From positions 34,926 through 98,925 of the forward strand of contig NZ_MVIM01000022.1 in NCBI RefSeq assembly GCF_002086795.1: DNA of 64,000 bases. Direction: 5' to 3'. Positions 50,702 through 59,788 of the stretch are shown here, in pieces. Numbering within the stretch: the stretch's first letter is position 1; each line of letters begins with the position of its first letter. The notes below the pieces were generated by a model. That model did no database searches and was not told the DNA's origin. It saw only the letters and a program-made list of their open reading frames with translations. The translations under genes were made by a program, and so were the position numbers. Source of the DNA: Mycolicibacterium tusciae (GTDB lineage: Bacteria > Actinomycetota > Actinomycetes > Mycobacteriales > Mycobacteriaceae).

Positions 50702-51190
50702 CTAGACCTTGCGGTTCTCCGACTTGATCAGCCAGGCCAGCTTCTCCAGACCATCGATGAGCTGGTGCAGGATATCGGCGGTGCTGGGATCCTCGGCATC
50801 CACCGCGTCATGCACATCGCGCAGGGTGTCGACGGCCGCGTAGATGCGATCGGTGATCAGGTCGACGACCTCGTCGGTGCTGTGTTCGTAGGGCGGGAAC
50901 TGCGGCAGTGTGGTGCCGGCGGTGACGGTATCCGACCGTCCGTCCGGCACGGCCCACAGCGCCCGCATCCGCTCGGCCACGGTGTCGCTGGCCTCGCGCG
51001 CGAAGTCAACGACCTCGTCGAGCTGCAGGTGGAGGTCGCGGAAGTTGGTACCGACGACGTTCCAATGTGCCTGCTTGCCCTGCAGGTGCAGCTCGATCAG
51101 GTCGACCAGGACCCGCTGGAGGTTCTTGCTCAACTCCGCCGATGCCTGGAATCCGTGTACGTCTGTGTCAGTGCGTCGTTTTGTACCCAT
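50702..51190 (-). CDS. dps: Dps-family DNA-binding ferritin
   Basis: A 162-residue Dps protein that forms 12-mers, stores iron and protects DNA under starvation or oxidative stress. Ferroxidase ligands are in QAHWNVVGTNFRDLHLQLDEVVDF (His, His, Asp, Glu pattern). The N-terminal MGTKRRTDTDVHGF is short and basic, as in mycobacterial Dps1. ATG 51190 is chosen; a longer frame to 51304 would cross the operator-like palindrome. Last gene of the minus-strand run that begins with glnH. Confidence 0.93.
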   Translation of the reverse strand: MGTKRRTDTDVHGFQASAELSKNLQRVLVDLIELHLQGKQAHWNVVGTNFRDLHLQLDEVVDFAREASDTVAERMRALWAVPDGRSDTVTAGTTLPQFPPYEHSTDEVVDLITDRIYAAVDTLRDVHDAVDAEDPSTADILHQLIDGLEKLAWLIKSENRKV

Positions 51191-51209
51191 GTTCTGCTCA
51201 ACGTCCGAC

Positions 51210-51230
51210 AATCTGGAATGACTCCAGATT
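51210..51230. promoter_or_regulatory. Operator-like inverted repeat upstream of dps
   Basis: AATCTGGA-N5-TCCAGATT, a perfect 8-bp inverted repeat 20-40 bp before the dps start, between dps and the end of the DUF2339 gene. It is likely a binding site for a stress or iron regulator. Confidence 0.55.
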
Positions 51231-51245
51231 ATGCTGTGACTACGC

Positions 51246-53057
51246 TCACAACGTTTTGTCTTGTTGCAGGTCCTGCTTGTCGAGCAGCCGAGCGTAGCCG
51301 GCACCCATGCCCAGCAGTATCAGGCCGACGACGATGAACACCGCAACCCGGAAGATGCCGTCCAGGGTGCCGAGGTCGAACAGGAACAGCTTGGCCATCG
51401 CCGCCCCGACCAGCGCCAATCCCCCGCCGATCGGCAACGATCGAGTGGCTCGCGGCAACCGTGCGGCGTAGATGAGCAGTGCGGCCGCCATCACGATCCA
51501 GCAGATCGTCGCGGCCATGTGCCCGGCGAAGAAACCGCGCTCCTCGCCACCGATCAGCACACCTGCTGTCACGGTGAAGGTGGTGATCGCATACGCGGCG
51601 ACCACGGCCGCCCCCGCCCACATAGCCGAATCGGGACCGTCGAGCGTCCACACGATCACGACGGCGAACGCGATCAACAGCAGGCTGGCGATCAGCGTGG
51701 ACACCGCTGCCGCGGTACTGGTTTCGGTGGCGTAGATCAGCGAGCTGGGCGGTGCGTAGCTGAGATAGAACGCGGCACCGACGCCGGCCAGGCCGAGCGC
51801 GACCCACCGCGCCGTCGCCTCATGACGCGCGGCGACGGCCACGACGATCGCCATGGCCAGCAGGATCGGACCTGCGACGTAACCGTCGAACGCGACCAGC
51901 ACCGCGATCGTCGCCGAGATCGCCGACAGTGCCGCCCAGATCGGTCGCACGGCGCCGTCGACACCGGTCACGCGGTTACCGATGAGCACGATCGCCAAAA
52001 ACGTCGCCGCCACGACGGCCGCCATCAGAGCGGCGACCACCCGGTCGGCAACCAGCGCCACGCACAGCGCGGGCAGTACACCCGCGCCGGTCACCAACGC
52101 CATCAACACCCGATTGGTGGTCCGGGGCAACAGGATCAGTGCGGCGACCACCGCCAGCCCCGCCGCGATGGCGCACGCCCCCACCAGCCACAGGTCGCGC
52201 CGATCGTCGAAGTGCAGGCCCAGTAGCGCGATGAGCAGCGGAAACGTGCTGGCAGCGATGCGCGCACAGTGCAGCCAGATCCAATCCTTGCCCAGCTGCA
52301 CCGGTAGCGACGCGGCGGCGAGCGCCAGCATGAAGCCAACGAGCAGCAGGGTGACACCGTCGGTCACCACGGGTGCCAGCACGATCAGCGGGACCAGTAC
52401 CAGCACGCCGAGCTGCTGTGAGTCCCACCGCCGGGCCAAGGTCAGCCCACCGCCACCGATGATCGCGGCGGTGACGAGACCGACGGGCGCCGACACCCAG
52501 CCGTAGATGGTCGTCACCGCGATGACGTCGATGTAGGCCGCGGCGACACCGGTCGCGGCCAGGGCGATGGCGCCAACCCGGCCACCGGGCCGCCGGTACA
52601 GCCAGGCGCCCACCCCGACCAGCGCGCCGGCCAGCAACGCACCGCCGGCGATCCGGATCTCGGGACGCAAAATGCCTGCCTGTGCGGCGAGCACGACCAG
52701 CAGCACCACGCCGATCAGCGTGACGGCCACACCCGCGACGGCGAGCAGCTTGCCGATCCACCCCTCATCGCGCGGCGGCTTCTGCGCCGCCGGAGGCGCC
52801 GGGTAGGCCGGTGGCGTGGCAGGCGTCTGGACGTGCAGCGGGTACTGGTATTGCGGCGCGTACGGCACCGGATAGGGCTGGGGTTGGGCGACCGGTTGTG
52901 CTACCGGTTGCGCGACCACAGCCGGTTGCGGGTCTTCGGACAGCAGGCGGTCCAGTGCGCTGAGGTCTGCCGATACCCTCGCCATGTACTGCGATATCGC
53001 CGAGAAATCGGCGGAGACGCGGGCGATGAGGGCGCGTTGTTCGGTCATGGCTGACAT
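51246..53057 (-). CDS. DUF2339 multi-spanning membrane protein
   Basis: A 603-residue protein. A cytoplasmic N-terminus of about 100 residues has a coiled-coil-like start and a Pro/Gln/Tyr-rich linker with a repeated VAQPVAQP unit. About 18 TM helices fill the rest. The GWIGKLLAVAGVAVTLIGVVLL start of the membrane part and the overall length fit the DUF2339 family. Function unknown. It follows the response regulator gene by 36 bp on the same strand. The ATG at 53048 is an equally possible start. Confidence 0.82.
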   Translation of the reverse strand: MSAMTEQRALIARVSADFSAISQYMARVSADLSALDRLLSEDPQPAVVAQPVAQPVAQPQPYPVPYAPQYQYPLHVQTPATPPAYPAPPAAQKPPRDEGWIGKLLAVAGVAVTLIGVVLLVVLAAQAGILRPEIRIAGGALLAGALVGVGAWLYRRPGGRVGAIALAATGVAAAYIDVIAVTTIYGWVSAPVGLVTAAIIGGGGLTLARRWDSQQLGVLVLVPLIVLAPVVTDGVTLLLVGFMLALAAASLPVQLGKDWIWLHCARIAASTFPLLIALLGLHFDDRRDLWLVGACAIAAGLAVVAALILLPRTTNRVLMALVTGAGVLPALCVALVADRVVAALMAAVVAATFLAIVLIGNRVTGVDGAVRPIWAALSAISATIAVLVAFDGYVAGPILLAMAIVVAVAARHEATARWVALGLAGVGAAFYLSYAPPSSLIYATETSTAAAVSTLIASLLLIAFAVVIVWTLDGPDSAMWAGAAVVAAYAITTFTVTAGVLIGGEERGFFAGHMAATICWIVMAAALLIYAARLPRATRSLPIGGGLALVGAAMAKLFLFDLGTLDGIFRVAVFIVVGLILLGMGAGYARLLDKQDLQQDKTL

Positions 53058-53093
53058 CGTGGCAGCCCGATCACCGCTTTCGGATGAGTAGGA

Positions 53094-53750
53094 CTACTCG
53101 TCCAGGCCGTGTTCGATCGCGTAACGGGCCAATTCGACTCGATTCGCGACCTGGAGCTTGCGGAACGTGGCCTGGACGTGGTTCTCGACAGTCCGGTGGC
53201 TCAACGAGAGCCGGGCGGCGATCTGCTTCGCGGTCAGTCCCTTCGCGACGTGCCGCAAGATCTCGGTCTCCCGTTCGGTGAGGCTGGGGGTGGCTGGCCC
53301 TGCTTCCCGGCTCGCCGCGATACGCCGGTACTCGCCGAGGACCAAACCCGCCAGTCTCGGAGTGAAGACGGCGCGGCCCTCCGCGGTGGCCCGCACCGCG
53401 TCACCGAGTTCCTGCTTCGAGGCACTCTTCACGAGATAGCCTGTTGCACCGGCTTTTACCGCTTCCAGCACGTCTTCCCGTTCGTCGGACGCCGAGAGCA
53501 CCAGGATTCGCGAAGACGGCGAGACCGCAAGCACCTCCGCGGTCGCGTGCGCCCCGTCGCCGTCGGAGAGTCGCATGTCCATCACGACGACATCCGGCAG
53601 TACGACCGCAGCCCGGCGGCGCGCCGCCGCCACACCGTCGGCGGTGGCGACGACGGTGAACCCGTCCTCGGCGAGATCGCGGGCCACCGCGTCCCGCCAG
53701 ATCGGATGGTCGTCGACCACCATCACCGTCGGGGTACTGTCAGCTCCCAT
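53094..53750 (-). CDS. NarL/FixJ-family response regulator
   Basis: A 218-residue regulator. The receiver has acidic residues (VVDDH), phosphoacceptor Asp in VVVMDMRLSDGDG and Lys in YLVKSA. The C-terminal LuxR-type HTH carries LTERETEILRHVAKGLTAKQIAARLSLS and HRTVENHV. ATG 53750 lies inside the kinase gene (28-bp overlap). Together with the kinase it forms a MacRS/DesKR-like pair embedded downstream of the glutamine-type transporter genes. Confidence 0.92.
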   Translation of the reverse strand: MGADSTPTVMVVDDHPIWRDAVARDLAEDGFTVVATADGVAAARRRAAVVLPDVVVMDMRLSDGDGAHATAEVLAVSPSSRILVLSASDEREDVLEAVKAGATGYLVKSASKQELGDAVRATAEGRAVFTPRLAGLVLGEYRRIAASREAGPATPSLTERETEILRHVAKGLTAKQIAARLSLSHRTVENHVQATFRKLQVANRVELARYAIEHGLDE

Positions 53751-54853
53751 TCCGTCCCACATCCCGGCGAGGTGGTGAGCTTCGCGCTTCCACCCAGCCA
53801 ATTCATTCGTCCGACAATCGATTTGGCCACCCCGACGCGGCCCTCTCCGACCGCTTGCTCCAGCCTGCCCTTCGCGATTCCGATGCCGTCGTCGCGGATG
53901 CTGACCGTGACCGAGTCGCCGAGGTCCTCGAGCAGGACGTAGGCGCGGGCGTCGGGACCGGCGTGGGCAGTCACGTTATCCAACGCGTTCACGGCGGCGC
54001 CGTACAGCTCACCCGCCGTCGCCGTATCCAGCAGCACCGGTTCGGCGGGCACACTCACCGACACCACGTCCGAGGCCCGCTTACGCAACAGTGCGCCGAC
54101 GTCGGTCATCTCCCCGGCCGGCGTCTCGGTCTCGGCCGAGCTGACGAGTCGGCGCAGGGCGCGCTCCTGCTCGCCCGCGAGCTCAGCTAATTCGGCTGTG
54201 GCTCCGCCGATTTCGCGACCGCGACGGGATACCAGCGCAAGCACCTGGATGGCACCGTCGTGCACCTGGCGCGACAACCTCTCCCGTTCCTGGTGCGAGG
54301 CGGCCAGCCGCGCGGCCTGCTCGAGTTCGGCGTGCGCACGCCGTGCCGTCTGTGCCGCCATGCCGACGGCGAGTCCGACCGCGAGCTCGATCACGATGGT
54401 CGCGTTGCGACCCAGGTCGTAATTGATGAAGCCCTTCACGACGGTGCTGGCGATCATCACCGCGACCCCGGCCAGCATCCCGACGATTGGTCCGGACAGG
54501 ATGGCTGCAGAGATCGTGGCGTTGGTCGCCCACAGTGTCGTCGGCCACGACTGGTTGGCGAACGCCCATTGCTCGGAGGCGACGAACTCGGTGGACAGGA
54601 TCAGCGCGACGACGACGACGATCTCGGTCACCACCCAGGACGCGCGCCTGCCGAAGCCACGCAGATATGCGAACGCACACAACGCACTCCATGCGAGCAG
54701 CACCGCGAACAGCGCCCAGCCGATCGCCGGACGGTCTAGTTCGCCGTTGACGGCGATTTGAAAGCCCAGTGCGTAAATACAACTGAGCAGACGGAAAACC
54801 TGGGCTGCCCGCCATAGCGGCGTGGCCGGATCCGGTTGGCTCGCCGCAGGCAC
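53723..54853 (-). CDS. Sensor histidine kinase, DesK/MacS type
   Basis: A 376-residue kinase. Five to six TM helices (about 15-170) form the sensor. The dimerisation motif RLSRQVHDGAIQVLALV carries the His, and the ATP-binding domain has ALDNVTAHAG (N-box) and DDGIGI (G-box). No extracellular domain is evident, so it may sense a membrane signal. The GTG start overlaps the glnQ stop by one base, and the 3' end overlaps its response regulator. This suggests co-expression with the transporter. Confidence 0.9.
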   Translation of the reverse strand: MPAASQPDPATPLWRAAQVFRLLSCIYALGFQIAVNGELDRPAIGWALFAVLLAWSALCAFAYLRGFGRRASWVVTEIVVVVALILSTEFVASEQWAFANQSWPTTLWATNATISAAILSGPIVGMLAGVAVMIASTVVKGFINYDLGRNATIVIELAVGLAVGMAAQTARRAHAELEQAARLAASHQERERLSRQVHDGAIQVLALVSRRGREIGGATAELAELAGEQERALRRLVSSAETETPAGEMTDVGALLRKRASDVVSVSVPAEPVLLDTATAGELYGAAVNALDNVTAHAGPDARAYVLLEDLGDSVTVSIRDDGIGIAKGRLEQAVGEGRVGVAKSIVGRMNWLGGSAKLTTSPGCGTEWELTVPRR

Positions 54854-55614
54854 TACAACACCTTTGACAGAAACGCCTTCGTCCGCTCGTGTTGCGGGTT
54901 GCTCAGCACCTCACGTGGCGGCCCGCTTTCCACCACCACTCCCTCGTCCATGAACACCAGGTGGTTGGCGACCTCGCGGGCGAATCCCATTTCGTGGGTC
55001 ACCACCACCATCGTCATCCCCTCGGCGGCAAGCTTTTTCATCACCTCGAGGACCTCACCCACCAGTTCCGGATCCAGGGCCGAGGTCGGCTCGTCGAACA
55101 ACATCAGCTTTGGGCTCATCGCCAGGGCGCGCGCAATCGCGACCCGCTGCTGCTGTCCGCCGGAGAGTTGAGCCGGGTAGGCCTCGGCCTTCTCCGACAG
55201 CCCCACCTGGTGCAGGAGATCTCTGCCCCGTGCCACCGCCTCGGCCTTCTTGACCTTCTTGACGTGGATCGGCGCCTCGATGACGTTTTCCAGTGCCGTG
55301 CGGTGGGGGAACAGATTGAAGTGCTGGAACACCATCCCGATGTCGCGGCGCTGCTTTGCGGCGTCACGGGGGGACATTTCGTACAGTTTCGAGCCTTTGT
55401 CGCGGTAGCCGATCAACTCACCGTCGACATAGAGCCGGCCGGCATTGACCTGCTCCAGATGATTGATGCACCGCAGGAACGTCGATTTGCCCGAGCCGGA
55501 CGGGCCAACCATCACCAGCACCTCGCCCTTGCCGATTTCCAGCGTGATGCCCTTCAGGACGTCCAGGGCGCCGAAGCTTTTGCAGACCGATTCGGCCTTG
55601 ACCATCGGTGTCAT
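54853..55614 (-). CDS. glnQ: Polar amino acid (glutamine-type) ABC transporter ATPase
   Basis: A 253-residue ABC ATPase of the HisP/GlnQ type. Walker A is GPSGSGKST, Q-loop GMVFQHFNLFPHRT, signature LSGGQQQRVAIARAL, Walker B LMLFDEPTSALDPE, and the switch His is in VVTHEMGFAREV. It is 4 bp downstream of the permease stop. With the permease and binding protein it forms a complete importer for glutamine or glutamate. Confidence 0.94.
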   Translation of the reverse strand: MTPMVKAESVCKSFGALDVLKGITLEIGKGEVLVMVGPSGSGKSTFLRCINHLEQVNAGRLYVDGELIGYRDKGSKLYEMSPRDAAKQRRDIGMVFQHFNLFPHRTALENVIEAPIHVKKVKKAEAVARGRDLLHQVGLSEKAEAYPAQLSGGQQQRVAIARALAMSPKLMLFDEPTSALDPELVGEVLEVMKKLAAEGMTMVVVTHEMGFAREVANHLVFMDEGVVVESGPPREVLSNPQHERTKAFLSKVL

Positions 55615-55618
55615 CAGG

Positions 55619-56548
55619 TCACATCCCTGGGTTCTGAATCTGGGCCTTGGCCAACGCCTCGAGCTGCTTGGTCGTCAACTTCCGCGACGCGCCGCGCGCG
55701 AAGTACCTCTCCAGGTAGTACTGCCCGACCATCAGGATGCTGGTGACGACTAGATACCAGAACGCGGCCACGAGCAGAAGCGGCACCGGCTCGAACTCGC
55801 GCGCGGCGATCTCTCGGGACGTGATGCCGTACAAGTCGAGCGTGAATGGCACGGCGGTCACCAGCGATGTGGTCTTCAGCATGCTGATGACTTCATTGCC
55901 GGTCGGCGGGATGATCACCCGCATGGCCTGGGGTAAGACCGTGCGCCACATCGCCATTCCCCACGACATGCCCAACGCTGTCGATGCTTCGAGCTGTCCC
56001 TCCGGCACGGAACTGATTCCGGCACGGATGATCTCGGCCATGTACGCGGCCTCGTTGAGCGCCAGCCCGAGGATCGCCAACAGGAACGGAATGGACAGGG
56101 CCTGGATGTTGAATTCGAATAACGACGGCCCGAACGGCACCCCGAGCCGGATGTTCTGGTAGATCGTCGGGACCAGGCCCCAGAAGACAAGCTGCACGTA
56201 GATCGGCGTGCCACGGAAGATCCACAGATACACCCACGACACCGCTTTGAAGATGGGGTTGGCCGAGAGCCGCATCACCGCCAATATCACACCGAGGACT
56301 ATTGCCAGCACCATCGAGTAGACGGTCAGCTGAAGGGTGTTGAGCAAGCCGACTGTCAGTACCCGCTCGTTGAAGAGGTACTGCGAGAACACGCTCCAGC
56401 GGTATGCGGGATTGGTGGCCGCACCCCACAGGAACAGGGCGACGAGGATGACGATGACGACCGCCGCCACCCACCGCCACGGATGACGCAGGGGAATTGC
56501 ATCGATTGCGGCCGGAGCGGTAGGTGGCGACGTGTCGACATCAGTCAT
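55619..56548 (-). CDS. glnP: Polar amino acid ABC transporter permease
   Basis: A 309-residue permease with about six TM helices. It has the HisM/GlnP-type motif LNEAAYMAEIIRAGISSVPEGQLEA, which contacts the ATPase, and LGMSWGMAMWRTVLPQAMRVIIPP. The first 30 residues are a cytoplasmic extension before TM1. A single permease gene suggests a homodimeric channel. It lies between the binding-protein gene (9-bp gap) and glnQ. Confidence 0.92.
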   Translation of the reverse strand: MTDVDTSPPTAPAAIDAIPLRHPWRWVAAVVIVILVALFLWGAATNPAYRWSVFSQYLFNERVLTVGLLNTLQLTVYSMVLAIVLGVILAVMRLSANPIFKAVSWVYLWIFRGTPIYVQLVFWGLVPTIYQNIRLGVPFGPSLFEFNIQALSIPFLLAILGLALNEAAYMAEIIRAGISSVPEGQLEASTALGMSWGMAMWRTVLPQAMRVIIPPTGNEVISMLKTTSLVTAVPFTLDLYGITSREIAAREFEPVPLLLVAAFWYLVVTSILMVGQYYLERYFARGASRKLTTKQLEALAKAQIQNPGM

Positions 56549-56557
56549 TTCGGACCT

Positions 56558-57475
56558 CTAGTTGATGGCGCCGTTGATCACTGGCTTGTCGATCATCCCG
56601 TTCTCGACGCCCCAGTTCTTGGCGATCTCCTCGTATTTGCCCGACTCGATCAGATGCTCGAGCGCCTGCTGCAGGGATTGCGCCAGCGGCGAACCCTTCT
56701 GAACCGGCCAACCGTACGGCGCGGAGTCGAAGATCTCGCCCGCAGCTTCCAGCTTTCCGTTGCTCTGCTTGATCGCGTACGACGTCACGGGCGAGTCGGC
56801 GGACATGGCGTCCACCTGACCGAGCACTACGGCGTTGGTTGCGGCGTCCTGCCCGTCGAACGACACGATCTCGATCGGCGGCTTGCCCGCGTCGACGCAT
56901 GCCTTGCTCTTGGCCGGCAGCTCTTCGGTCTCCTCGGTCGTGGTGGCCTGCACCGCAACCTTCTTGCCGCACGCGTTGTTCGGATCGATCGGCGAGCCGG
57001 GCCGTTGCGCCCAGAGAATGCCCGCACTGAAATAGGTTACGAAGTCGACCGATTCCTCGCGCTCTTTGGTGTCGGTGAATGACGACATCCCGACGTTGTA
57101 TGTGCCGCCCTGAATCGATGGAATGATCTTGGCGAAGTCCGATTCGCGGTACTCGGCTTCCAGCCCCAGAGTTCCGGCTATCGCATTCATCAGATCGACG
57201 TCGAAGCCGACGATCTTGCCGCTGGGATCCTTGAATTCGTTCGGCGCGTAGGGAATGTTGACGCCGACGATCAGCTTGCCGGACTCTTTGATCGCCTCTG
57301 GAACGGTGTTCGCGATCTCCTCGACCTTGTCGGCCGCGGCCGTCGGGCTGCCGGTCTCACTTTCGCTGGTGTTGGTACCGCTCGCGCACCCCGAGAGGAG
57401 CAGTGCGCCAGTCGCAGCAAACACACCCGCGATACGCAGAAGTTTCCCTCGACGGTCTTGACATTCACGTAGCAC
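56558..57475 (-). CDS. glnH: Polar amino acid ABC transporter substrate-binding lipoprotein
   Basis: A 305-residue SBP_bac_3 family lipoprotein. The lipobox LLLSGC gives Cys30, then a Ser/Thr-rich linker. The binding domain has FDVDLMNAIAGTLGLEAEYRESDFAKIIPSI and GMSSFTDTKEREESVDFVTYF, with a Cys pair (NNACGKK and KACVDAG). Start GTG 57475 is preceded by AGAGAAAACC. First gene of the glnHPQ-kinase-regulator run. Confidence 0.93.
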   Translation of the reverse strand: MLRECQDRRGKLLRIAGVFAATGALLLSGCASGTNTSESETGSPTAAADKVEEIANTVPEAIKESGKLIVGVNIPYAPNEFKDPSGKIVGFDVDLMNAIAGTLGLEAEYRESDFAKIIPSIQGGTYNVGMSSFTDTKEREESVDFVTYFSAGILWAQRPGSPIDPNNACGKKVAVQATTTEETEELPAKSKACVDAGKPPIEIVSFDGQDAATNAVVLGQVDAMSADSPVTSYAIKQSNGKLEAAGEIFDSAPYGWPVQKGSPLAQSLQQALEHLIESGKYEEIAKNWGVENGMIDKPVINGAIN

Positions 57476-57662
57476 GGTTTTCTCTACTTTCTGCCTCGTG
57501 GATCCAGCGCCAAGCGCCGGTAGGGGAACAGTAATAGAGAGCTACGAAAGCGGCAGGGGAACACGAACGGCCGACGAATTCCGCGGCGCTCCAATGACAC
57601 GGTTTGCATACGGAACGGGGAATACTCGGGCCTCGGTATGGCCTTTGTGCGAAACTTCGCGC

Positions 57663-58259
57663 ATGGAAAGTCCTGCTCAACCAACCATGCTGCGGCACCT
57701 TTGGAAGTCGGCACTGGCCACCGGAATCCTGGTGCTGATTCTCGGGGTTCTGGTCCTGTGGCGGCCCGCTGCAGCGATCTTCGTCACCGCCATTTTCTTC
57801 GGTGCTTATCTTCTCGTCACCGGCATCTCGCAAGTCGTCATGGCGTTCAGCCTGAAGTCGTCCCTCGGCGGCCGAGTCCTGTTGTTCATCGGCGGCGCGG
57901 CGGCACTGGTGCTGGCCGTCCTCTGTTTCATCAACTTCTCGAACTCGATCGAGCTGCTGGCCATCTGGATCGGCATCGGGTTCATCTTCCGCGGCGTCGC
58001 GACGCTGATGTCGGCGGTCTCGGACCCCACCCTGCCGGGACGCATCTGGGAAATCTTCATCGGCGTGCTGGGTGTGATCGCGGGCATCATCATGTTCGCG
58101 TGGCCCATGGAAGGGCTGGTCGCCGTCACCCAGGTCACCGGCATCATCCTGATTTTCCTCGGCGCAGCCGAGATTGGCACGGCATTCGCCATCCGCAAAG
58201 CCTCCAAGGGCCTCGGCGGCACCGCGCCCGCACCTTCGACAGAAGCGCCGGTGAGCTAA
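57663..58259 (+). CDS. HdeD-family membrane protein (Rv1624c-like)
   Basis: A 198-residue protein with six TM helices in three repeated two-helix units (for example GILVLILGVLVLWRPAAAIF and GVLGVIAGIIMFAWPMEGL), the DUF308/HdeD pattern, and a short Pro-rich cytoplasmic tail. HdeD is linked to acid stress in E. coli; the mycobacterial role is unknown. It precedes cydA by 62 bp, as Rv1624c does in M. tuberculosis. ATG 57687 is an alternative start. Confidence 0.88.
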   Translation: MESPAQPTMLRHLWKSALATGILVLILGVLVLWRPAAAIFVTAIFFGAYLLVTGISQVVMAFSLKSSLGGRVLLFIGGAAALVLAVLCFINFSNSIELLAIWIGIGFIFRGVATLMSAVSDPTLPGRIWEIFIGVLGVIAGIIMFAWPMEGLVAVTQVTGIILIFLGAAEIGTAFAIRKASKGLGGTAPAPSTEAPVS

Positions 58260-58264
58260 CGCAC
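58251..58264. promoter_or_regulatory. Weak CRP-like site upstream of cydA
   Basis: GTGA-N6-GCAC resembles the mycobacterial CRP consensus GTGA-N6-TCAC with one mismatch. CRP control of cydAB is known in M. smegmatis; this particular site is tentative. Confidence 0.3.
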
Positions 58265-58321
58265 ACTGATTTCTACTACGCTCTGTCGTAGGCTGATGGA
58301 ACAGCCACGGGAGAGGTTCAC

Positions 58322-59782
58322 ATGGACGCACTCGATGTGTCGCGGTGGCAGTTCGGAACGACCACCGTCTACCACTTCATACTCGTCCCCCTCACCATCG
58401 GGCTGGCTCCGCTCATCGCCGCCATGCAGACAGCGTGGGTCATCACCGGCAACCCCGCGTGGTACCGGCTGACCCGGTTCTTCGGCAAGCTGTTCCTGAT
58501 CAATTTCGCGCTCGGCGTCGCAACCGGCATCGTGCAGGAATTCCAGTTCGGCATGAACTGGAGTGAATACTCGCGCTTCGTCGGCGACATCTTCGGCGCG
58601 CCCCTGGCGTTCGAGGGGCTGATCGCGTTCTTCTTCGAATCGACGTTCATCGGCCTGTGGATTTTCGGCTGGACCCGGTTACCGCGTCTGGTCCACCTGG
58701 CGTGTATCTGGATCGTCGCGTTCGGGGTCAACGCCTCGGCCTACTTCATCATCGCGGCGAACTCGTTCATGCAGCATCCCGTTGGCGCCAAATACAATCC
58801 GGAGACCGGGCGCGCCGAACTGGTCGACTTCGGCGCCCTGCTGACCAACAACACGGCGATCTGGGCGTTCCTGCACGCCGTGGCCGGAGCATTCCTCACC
58901 GCAGCCGTTTTCGTCGCCGCGGTGAGTGCCTGGCTGATGGTGCGGTCAGCCAAGCGTGCGGACGAAACCGAAGAGGCACGCACCATGTACCGGCCCGCGA
59001 CCATCGCGGCCAGCCTGGTCGCGCTGGTGGCCGCGGGCGGCTTGTTCTTCACCGGAGACTTCCAGGGCAAGCTGATGTTCGTCCAACAGCCCATGAAGAT
59101 GGCGTCGGCAGAGTCGTTGTGCCACACCGAAACCGATCCTGACTTCTCGATCCTGACCGTCGGCACCCACAACAACTGCGACAGCGTCACCCACCTCATC
59201 GAGGTGCCCTACGTGCTGCCCTTCCTTGCGGAGTCGAGGTTCAGCGGCGTCACCCTTGAAGGCGTCAACGATCTGCAGCAGGAATACCAGCAGAAGTTCG
59301 GCCCCGGCGACTACCGGCCCAACCTGTTCGTGACCTACTGGGCGTTCCGGGCCATGATCGGACTGCTTCTCGTGCCCGTCGTGTTCGCGCTCGCCGCGCT
59401 GTGGCTGACGCGTCGCGGCCGAATACCCGACCAACGGTGGTTCAGCCGGTTCGCGTTGATCACGTTGCCCACACCGTTCCTGGCCAACTCGGCGGGCTGG
59501 ATCTTCACCGAGATGGGCAGGCAACCCTGGGTGGTGGTGCCCAACCCCACCGGCGATCAACTGGTGCGAATGACCGTGCAAGAGGGCGTATCCGGCCATG
59601 CGACGGGCATGGTGGTGCTCTCACTCACCGTCTTCACCCTGCTGTACGGCGTGCTCGGCGTGATCTGGTTCTGGTTGCTACGCCGGTATGTGATCGAGGG
59701 TCCGCTGGAGCACGACTCCGAGCCCGTGCCGCCGCCCGCGCCGGACGACGAGGACGTCGCTCCCCTGTCCTTCGCGTACTAG
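58322..59782 (+). CDS. cydA: Cytochrome bd ubiquinol/menaquinol oxidase subunit I
   Basis: A 486-residue heme-bearing subunit of cytochrome bd, which oxidises menaquinol with high oxygen affinity. The N-terminal heme b595 His is in TTVYHFILVPLTIG, and further motifs are FALGVATGIVQEFQFGMNWSEYSRFVGDIFG, the heme b558 ligand Met in QQPMKMASAESL, and the short Q-loop form ending before GRQPWVV. GGGAGAGG lies before the ATG and TAGGCT (58289-58294) is a likely -10. First gene of cydABDC. Confidence 0.97.
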   Translation: MDALDVSRWQFGTTTVYHFILVPLTIGLAPLIAAMQTAWVITGNPAWYRLTRFFGKLFLINFALGVATGIVQEFQFGMNWSEYSRFVGDIFGAPLAFEGLIAFFFESTFIGLWIFGWTRLPRLVHLACIWIVAFGVNASAYFIIAANSFMQHPVGAKYNPETGRAELVDFGALLTNNTAIWAFLHAVAGAFLTAAVFVAAVSAWLMVRSAKRADETEEARTMYRPATIAASLVALVAAGGLFFTGDFQGKLMFVQQPMKMASAESLCHTETDPDFSILTVGTHNNCDSVTHLIEVPYVLPFLAESRFSGVTLEGVNDLQQEYQQKFGPGDYRPNLFVTYWAFRAMIGLLLVPVVFALAALWLTRRGRIPDQRWFSRFALITLPTPFLANSAGWIFTEMGRQPWVVVPNPTGDQLVRMTVQEGVSGHATGMVVLSLTVFTLLYGVLGVIWFWLLRRYVIEGPLEHDSEPVPPPAPDDEDVAPLSFAY

Positions 59783-59788
59783 GAGTGT

